From Clavelina lepadiformis (Eukaryota > Chordata > Ascidiacea > Aplousobranchia > Clavelinidae): DNA of 64,000 nucleotides. Below the pieces are notes generated by a model. The model saw nothing but the letters and a program-made list of their open reading frames with translations. It did no database searches and was not told the DNA's origin. Positions 56,660 through 64,000 of the stretch are shown one piece after another. Location: NCBI RefSeq assembly GCF_947623445.1, contig NC_135243.1:19972479-20036478 (forward strand), given 5' to 3'. How positions within the stretch are numbered: the first letter of the stretch is position 1; each line of letters opens with the position of its first letter. Made by a program: the position numbers and the translations under genes.

Positions 56660-58104
56660 GTCTTTAATCTTTAGTCCAAGATTTTGTTGTTGTTTTAAAT
56701 TACAGTGAACAGCATGAAATGCGGTGGGGTCAATATGCATTTACGTACATTTTGAATGATCATTGGACTGAAACGTAAACCTTTAAGTTAAGAGAGTGAC
56801 TATTTCACCGAAAGTAGGTCACGCAGCCCATAGATACAGATAGGCAGCTATGTTGGGACAGTGGTTCTCAACCTTTCATGGGGCGTGGCCCCCTTATAGT
56901 TACCCTCAAAATCCGTGCCCCCTTGCACATCAATAAAATATGCAAATTGTTGATTGCAAAACACTTTTGTACTTCACTACTACATTTGCAGTAGCTGTCG
57001 AGCCGTAAACTTTGCACGGCAAGCATAAGCACAAAAACGTGAGAAACTTGTGTCCCGCTTTGCCTCGACTTCTCTTACTACTACACTATAGCTCAATAGT
57101 GAGGCATCTGCTCGTGGCCCGCTGAGAAAGACCCCATGGCCCCCGTTTGAGAAACCCAGGGTTAAAAAAATTGTTTTGCAAAAGCTTGATTTTAGTTATC
57201 TAGGGTTTCATTAAACTTAGATTTAGATTAGAAGGTAGATTTGCATTTTTTTATAACATCTAACTTAGGTTAACAAGAAACTGTGAAAAAGAGCTTTGAA
57301 CGCACGATTTTTTTCCGGTGAAATTGTGGAAGCCTTAAGTTAACGTAACGTGCAAACGCACATGTAGGCCTACAAACTTCTCCAGATGTCAAAAACATTC
57401 CTTTCTATCCGATTTTAAAGCATTTTTATTTCTTACGCTTTAGGTTAAAGGTATTCTGACATCACAATGTTACAGAAAACAACCAAACGCGTTGCAATGA
57501 CAAACCCATGAAGCCTGTAGTAAAGGGAACATGGGCAATGGCCATTTTACTAGCAACCGTTCTAGGTTTCAGGAGGTTTGTATTTGAGTTACACTGTGTG
57601 ACCAATAAACAAAAAGCATTACAACTGGCCGCCGTTGTATGTATAAGACCAAACCAACCACAGCAAACTAGATTTTTGTTCTAAGGATAAAGAAAAACAG
57701 TTTCAGTTTCATTTAAACATGTCATATAAGATGCGGAAAATCTACTTCGTTGTATATATTTCCTATGACAAGGGTGGGAATCAGTTCGTGTCAACTTGAC
57801 CTGGTGAAGGCCAGGTTACTGCATTTTGCATTTCATTAACAGGAGAAACAAAATATCACAGAAATATCGTTTTTCCGAAAGCAAATCTTTTTGTGTAAAC
57901 TCATTTAGATTAACGAGACATACTTGTTCCATTATTTTTATTAGGTTTGTATGAAAAGTGCTGCCGGTTGGCATACACTACGCAGCAGTACTCATCCAGT
58001 GAGCTGTCCAGTGATCAAGATGAGGATCAAGACCTTTTATCATCGTACAAGACTTGAAAGTAGTGGTCTTGCATCTTGGTAACATTCCTCATCTGGATGC
58101 AATC
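56660..58104. other. Spacer between inverted GSS copies
   Basis: No gene recognised. Holds a degenerate hAT-like MITE (56870-57165). Confidence 0.5.
56870..57165. mobile_element. Degenerate hAT-like MITE
   Basis: Left end CAGTGGTTCTCAACC and right end GTTTGAGAAACCCAG form an imperfect inverted repeat like Charlie-type hAT ends. Runs of GGCCCCC lie near both ends. No clean 8-bp duplication was found, so the call is tentative. Confidence 0.5.
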
Positions 58105-58207
58105 AACTCAGTTACAGTATTATGCATTAAACAAAACTAAGAGGTATAGTCTTGGGCTGAGCAGATATACCTAACTTGTTACTTTGTTGGTTTTCTGTTG
58201 CTTGTAG

Positions 58208-60960
58208 ACATACATGTGTGTTCCATGCTTATTGCTACCTTCACCTATCCCCAAAGATGGATTTCAACTCTTGACATTTTTACAACCTCACATCAATAAG
58301 TTGATACATGATGTTAGCCAAGACGATGAATTTATGTCATCTGCTTTTAAGAAGTGAGAGTGAGACGTTAAGTAACTTTTCGTCAGCGTTTAATGTTCAT
58401 TTCTTACAAACTCCACGACATTTAAAGCTGTTAATCCCTTTCATAGTGTTATCAAAGTTGAAGATTTCACCAAGAGGCTATATGATATTTACAAAGCTTC
58501 AAAGTCATATGATAAACAAGTATGTATCCATTGTGATGACTAGGGCAACCAAAAGTCAATATGGTCAATTTTTTTTTACCTGCTCAGAATGCTATGAAAC
58601 AAGCACAAAACAAATTTCAGCTTTCTACGACGTGTGGTATAGAAGTTATTAGGTCAGATAAAGTCAAAATGTTACGTTAGGTCAAAATACGGTCAAATTG
58701 TTTCGTTAGGTCTTTTTTTTAGGTCAAAATCTATTAAACTTGTAATTTTGTAACCATTTTGTAATATTATTCTTCCGTTTTTCTCTTTTCTTGTACCGCA
58801 AACAATTCCAGTCCCGCAAATTTTACTTAGAACCAAAGACACAAAGAGAGGGAAGGCTTTTCAGCGCGTTTGGTGACGTCACGATGTGACAGCATTGCAT
58901 TTGAAACTGCAAGTTGTCAATCTTAATACGCAGAAACGAAAAAAAAGTCAACACTAGAAAAGCATTTTGTCATTTTTAAATGCAGCTTTAGATTAGAAAG
59001 TTGCTGTAGACAGTGTAGAGACTATCAGTATAGCGTTTTTCAAAATAAGGTAAAAATTTAAACGTTTTAGGTCAAAATAAGGTCAAAATGTAAACTTTTT
59101 AGGTCAAAATAAGGTCAAAATGTAAACTTTTGTAAACAAAATGTAAACCCTAGTGATGACTTTCAACTTTGCAGAAAGTTTTTCAGTTTTGCCATGTAGG
59201 CTACTTTTGTTTAACGTTTTCCCCAGCTTCATAACGACTATCTTAAAACATCTACTGTATGTAACGTGTGGCTTGTTACTGGTAAATATTCTGTGCCACC
59301 GTGTAAAAGTTGTAAAGTGCAATATCATATTATAAAACTTGAAAAAAACTAATTTGCTTTATTATATTTATGCCTAGAGGTTGGATTTCGGGATTTTGCG
59401 AACTGATTACATGTTTGAATGCGTTGTCGACAAGAGCGGAAAAGAATTTTTCAATCCCAAGCAAATTGAAATAAATACCATTGCTTCAGGTGGCATAAAA
59501 CTTATAAGTGGACTGAGTTCTGTCCATTCTGATGTGTTACAATATGCAAAAATAAAAGAACTCACTGCTCATCTGCCTAAAAATGAAAGCTTAAGTAAAA
59601 TTACCCAAGGATTTTTAACCGTATGAAAAGATTACGGCAACCCAAATGCTATTATCCTAATCCTATGCAACGAAAATAAACCAAATATTTTTGATCAACG
59701 GGCTGTGGAATATGCAATTTATGACCTCGATGAACACATCATAGTGAGAAGGAAGACATGTTGGGAGCTTATTGCAAGCATCGCACTATCACCAGATGGC
59801 AAGCTCTTTGTGTGAGTGCATTTATCGAATTACAGTATATCCACAAATATGTTAAATATTCATAAAGAACACGCATGATGTCTTGTAAATTATTGATACT
59901 TCACCATAGTGACGACGAAGAAGTTGCCATTGTTTACTTTCGAGTTCTTTACACTGCAGACGATTACACCGATGAAACGGTACTTGTCTAGAAACAATAG
60001 TGTATATAAAGAAACTTTCACATAACATAAATCTATTTTATCCATTGCTGTTTAAAATCTAATGTTTTTGCAAATTGTAGCAAACTCTTAATATGTTTAA
60101 ACACGATTGCAGTTTTGGCATGTTCGCCTCAAAGTTGAAATGAGTCGTGCCATACTTTGTCCCAGTATTGGCTACCAACTTGCCGGATGCAAAAAGATGC
60201 AAGAAGACCTGGCAAAACCCGATGTTCTTGAAAGATTTATTGATGACGTCGATGTTGTCAAAAAATTAAGGAACACTTTTGCTGGATTCTATGAGTTAGA
60301 AATGGTAAATTTATTTCAATTTTTTTTCGCAAATGCCAAGTAAAATCATAAACAATCTTTATTATTTGATGCAATTTAAAAATAATGTAATTACATTCAC
60401 CAAGACCGATTTTAAGTAAACTATAAAACAAGGTTTTTGTAATTATTTTTTTGAATAAAACACTGCATGGTTTTTGCTTAATTTTTGATCACAAAACTTA
60501 ACTTCTAACTTTTTACGTTTAAATAGAAAGGCTTAATTTGATGATTATACATTGCTTTTGATTTCCTTTTTTTCATTTTGGCCGAAACTTTTGTTTTATT
60601 GCTTGTTTGTATTTCTTACTGCTGCTGATGTTGAAAAAAGTACAAGTTATAAGCGAGTTAGGAACATTTGGTGTAATACTGGCGTAAGTTTTGTTATTAT
60701 GCTTTTGTATTGCTCAAGGTATTATTGTAACTCGGGTGACACCAATAAAGCATTTGGTAGGAAAGGAATAATTGAAAGTTTAGTAGCATTGTTTTTTGTG
60801 AACAAAATTTGTCTAACTCAAGTTTTTGTTTTGCAGACGAGGAAATGATGTTATTGAAAATTATTCTGCTGGTCATCTTCTGCGTTCAAAGTCCCACGAA
60901 CATAATGATGGAGGTATTGATAACGGCCTATCCGTACCGGATTCACCATTTCTTTTCTGA
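58208..60960 (+). pseudogene. Glutathione synthetase pseudogene (copy 2, lacks exons 1 and 7)
   Basis: Second GSS copy in inverted orientation. Exons 2-6 and 9 are at 58208-58353, 58447-58519, 59378-59811, 59910-59979, 60113-60304 and 60837-60960, each exactly the length of the intact gene's exon. Exon 1 is missing at the duplication breakpoint. TGA at 59624-59626 replaces the Trp of TAWKDYG. A deletion relative to 52577-52959 removes exon 7 and most of exon 8 (the remnant ends at 60683), taking the KPQREGGG ATP loop. Intron 3 has gained a 612-bp hAT-type insert. The last exon has extra changes (GGIDNGLSV for GGIGSGLAV). It cannot make active enzyme. Confidence 0.92.
58541..59152. mobile_element. 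hAT-type non-autonomous element in GSS pseudogene intron
   Basis: A 612-bp insert with short TIR TAGGG/CCCTA and the perfect 8-bp duplication GTGATGAC (58533-58540 and 59153-59160). The intact gene has the single uninterrupted site (near 54428). Contains many copies of AGGTCAAAAT. Private to arm 2, so inserted after the duplication. Confidence 0.88.
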
Positions 60961-61077
60961 AATCAGCTTTTACAACTGTGTAGTAGTTACACAAACTAGC
61001 GGTTTGCATGTCACAAAATCTATAGCATCGCCTCTTACAGATACCTTGCGATCCTTAAAAAAAAAACTTATTACATT

Positions 61078-61567
61078 TGTCACGGGAATATTTTTACGCA
61101 CCTGTTTTAGAAGCATTGCATTTTAATGTTATATAATCCAGTTTTTAAGGCACTAGTTTGCGGTGTAGTTTGTTATTGTGTATAAAATTTTACTGTTGTT
61201 GCACTTGTGACTCTTTTTATCGTTTTTAGCAAATTGTAGATGTAGATACACGTACACGTTTTTCTTTGTTCCCTACAACTCTTCCCCGAAACATGTCACG
61301 TTACCCGCGAATCCTTTTTCTCGTTGATTAATGATGGTGGATGGTACGATGGTTTTGTGACCAAGGGTTGACTGGTCATTCTAATTTTGGTTTGATATAA
61401 GAAAGACGATTGTTTTTATTGAAAGGATCCAAATACCTATGTTTTTATTCTGCACACGCAGGAGTTAAGAAATAGAATGCTAATAAAAGTTAGAAGAGCA
61501 TAGGCGGGCTAATGGACTAGCCGTAAGAGCGGGGGAAGTTTCCTGGCTAAAAAAAATCTTAGTTACA
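61078..61567 (+). mobile_element. Solo LTR shared with arm 1 (copy of 51650-52139)
   Basis: 490 bp, TGTCACGGG to TAGTTACA, flanked by CATT (mutated) and CATC, the reverse complement of the GATG duplication in arm 1. Confidence 0.88.
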
Positions 61568-61605
61568 CATCTAGTAACTATTGTTATCATAATTATCGTC
61601 ACATA

Positions 61606-61946
61606 TGTGACTAGAATTTTGTCGTTCATGAAGCCAGGCTTAATTCCACGTTTACGGTGAACCGCAACCCCCTTAACTGTGAGTAACTATATACTGTATA
61701 ACGTTGTCAAGCTAATATAATATACCGATGATTTTTGAAAATCCACATTTAATTGATCACAGCCAGACACCGACTAAAATCTCCTTAAAAAACCGCACAA
61801 ATTTTTTTAGTTTGACGAGGCTATCAAACCATGTCATCAAATTAGCCAAGAACAAACAAGCTAATGGTGGTAATTAGTCAAAACGTTTCAAACGAAATCA
61901 CGACGATAAGCAACCATACAATACGCGAAGAACATAGTTCGCAACA
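61606..61946 (-). mobile_element. Solo LTR shared with arm 1 (copy of 51274-51611)
   Basis: 341 bp ending GTTCGCAACA, with flanks CATA (61602-61605 and 61947-61950), the reverse complement of TATG in arm 1. Confidence 0.85.
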
Positions 61947-63109
61947 CATACATACATTCAAGATATTTTTTTTAATCTATCAGTTCTTTCTACCTCTTAA
62001 AAAATTTAGGGTTTCTTCAATTTCTTTTTGTTTTTTCAACACTTCTCCAGAGTTTTAATCTTGTCCGTTCGAAGCCCTTCCATTGTTAAGCGCTTTGTGG
62101 ATTGACCATGAAGATTCTTTTAAATTTATTCTTAAAAGCAAAGAATAAATAGTTTTACAAGCAGGTATTAGTATCTTTTAAAGTTTGCAGTGCATACACT
62201 GCGGTTCGTAGTTGATCTCGATACACTCTCAGTCGGACGGTCTTGCATTTTGTGTTAAAAGGTAACACAGCTACTTGAGTTGTACTAAGGACAAAGCTTG
62301 TTTCGTTACACGCTAAATCGTCGGTTTCCTGTGTACAATGAAAGCAGGAGGAGTTTTTCCTTTAACCAAATAAAACTTGACTTGACTTTTTTGAAATTTT
62401 AGGGAATGCTTTATCCGACTATACTTATAGTTTCAATTGGAATTGTAAGCCAAACCGAAGGTTTATTCCAACGTTTGTTTGTTTCTTTGTCCAATTATAC
62501 TAAATGTATTCTACATTCTATTAAAAGATTTATGAAAAGTAGACTAGCCGTCTTTCAATTACTGCAAAGTTTTTGATTTTGATTTGCAGTCGAATGATTA
62601 ATTAATTATCCTTTGAGTTTGGTCGGGCTATTATAGCTACAATACGTACATGAAGACTTCCTTTGGCAGTGCATTGTGCTTGATATAATGTCATTCCATG
62701 TTACATTTATAGGTTATTATAATACAGTAGGTCAAGTTTGTAACAGTTTTGACATCACATTGCCATTTATTGCAATACCGACTTCACCCAGTCGGAAATT
62801 TATCTTTGACCATACTATGTGAAATCGACTGCACATGTTAAGAACAAAGTTGGCCCAAGGTACGTCCGCCATTCAACAACCACACTTATATGTAAGAAGC
62901 AGGTCAGGAATTTTGACAATGTGCAATGATTGGCCCAAGTATGACTAACCGATCGTAAGCCTTATATTACCATGCAAGAGCCTTAAATACTTCTTAAAAC
63001 TGCTTTATAACTGTAAAAAAATCGTTTAGTTTGAGCAATAGAACTGAACATATTTAACGATTGAAGATATAATTACTATCGGTGATTATGTTACATTTTA
63101 AATGATTTG

Positions 63110-64000
63110 AATGTGTGTAGATGGTCGTGTTTAGAATAAGACACATTTTAACTGTTGCGCCTTATCTAGCAGGAAAATATCTTTCCGGTATAACTGAAAA
63201 TTTTGACATCATTTCCGGGTGCTTCTTATTGAAGCCATACGATTTCCTGCAACGACAGCGTTAGGAGTCCGATAGGCTTAGCTTATTTGTAGTCAGTTTA
63301 ATATAAACGTAACACGTAAAAAACGAACGGTACAACAACTTTTTTGAAAAGCACTTACGAGAAGTGCATGAAAGTATCGGAGTAGAAGTTTGATGTTTTG
63401 CCAGGAATGATGACCACTCGATGAGACACCATGTGGAGTAAAAATATGGACATGTACATTGTTAAAAGTAAAATTAAGTTTTCCTATTCGTTGTAGATGT
63501 TTTAAGTGATAGTAAGGTTTCATTTCTAGTACTTCATGGCTTAAGAAACGTACGAGAGCCAATATTAGTCGCATTACATGTGTTAATAATACTAATACCA
63601 ACACTAGATGAAGGCATCGCCCCAACAAATAAGTTTTATCGCTTTAAAAGTATTATCGTTTATTTTGCGCTATGGGCTGTGAAGGCTACAAACCGTTTAC
63701 GACTTACATTGCACAAGAGATTTTCAAGCAATAAAAGATATTCTGTTAAATACATGACAGAAACTTAACAGTATTGTGCAAGTCCTTGCATTAAAAGCAA
63801 CATGTTTTCATTGTGTTCCAAACTGGAAAAAGAAAATGTCAACAGCTTGGTGGAAAGTACACGTGACCTTTGCGTTTCAAAAGGAATTGTTATGCGGAAA
63901 ATAGATAGCCAATCACAAACCAAGGTTTGTATTTTAACAATAGTTTGTTTCATGATGCACATATACGGAGTGTTGATATTAACAGTACAGCGTTTTCAAG
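63110..64000 (-). repeat. Second inverted duplication, right copy
   Basis: Reverse complement of 55560-56540; runs off the window edge. Confidence 0.85.
63802..63924 (+). CDS. Glutathione synthetase copy 3, exon 1 only (runs off window)
   Basis: A 123-nt first exon, MFSLCSKLEKENVNSLVEST then DLCVSKGIVMRK, with an AAG|GTTTGT donor identical in position to the intact gene's exon 1 (55870-55748). The frame is open. Following exons would lie to the right of the window, so whether this copy is functional cannot be judged. It has several amino-acid changes from the intact gene. Confidence 0.8.

Larger units (their letters stand above)
58105..62790 (-). repeat. Inverted duplication, arm 2 (GSS pseudogene)
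   Basis: Reverse complement of arm 1 (47770-54860). Retains both solo LTRs at matching positions and the empty sites for the two arm-1-only insertions. Confidence 0.85.

Noticed and set aside
56870..57165. Firm hAT assignment with 8-bp duplication
   Set aside because: Ends are hAT-like but the flanking octamers do not match, so it was kept only as a tentative call.

Overview
This is animal nuclear DNA: AT-rich, with short GT-AG introns, metazoan gene families and many small transposons. A tunicate such as an ascidian is plausible from the compact genes and the mobile-element mix, but I could not test this by search, so the species is an inference.

Layout. (1) 1-41 kb holds a tandem array of three paralogous family-10 glycosyltransferase (alpha-1,3-fucosyltransferase-like, FUT) genes on the + strand, each with three coding exons of matching length and phase. 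Copy A (1-7285) lacks its first exon, which lies outside the window, and has two young Gag-only LTR elements in its second intron. Copy B (17459-21157) has a one-base frameshift in exon 1. Copy C (31342-35804) is open throughout but carries an exact 356-bp tandem duplication containing exon 2. Copies B and C lie in duplicated blocks about 14 kb apart. Between A and B is a broken inhibitor-of-apoptosis (BIR, UBA, RING) gene.

(2) 41-49 kb has no convincing host gene. It holds a MULE-type MITE, repeats and remnants of a metazoan repetitive ORF family.

(3) 49-64 kb is a nested inverted duplication around glutathione synthetase (GSS). One 9-exon gene of 476 codons is intact on the - strand (55870-52252). 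A second copy on the + strand (58208-60960) is a pseudogene without exons 1 and 7. Exon 1 of a third copy starts at 63802 and reads out of the window. Two solo LTRs are shared by both arms; other insertions are private to one arm.

Mobile DNA makes up much of the window: two LTR/Gag-only elements, solo LTRs, two MULE deletion derivatives with iterated terminal inverted repeats (TIRs), a related MITE, hAT-type MITEs with 8-bp target duplications, a non-LTR retrotransposon tail, a Penelope-like GIY-YIG remnant, and three copies of an unclassified transposon-like ORF family. Several insertions have an empty site in a paralogous copy inside the same window, which confirms their ends. The FUT products would act in the Golgi on glycans, the GSS product in cytosolic glutathione synthesis. 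I see no functional link between the two clusters.
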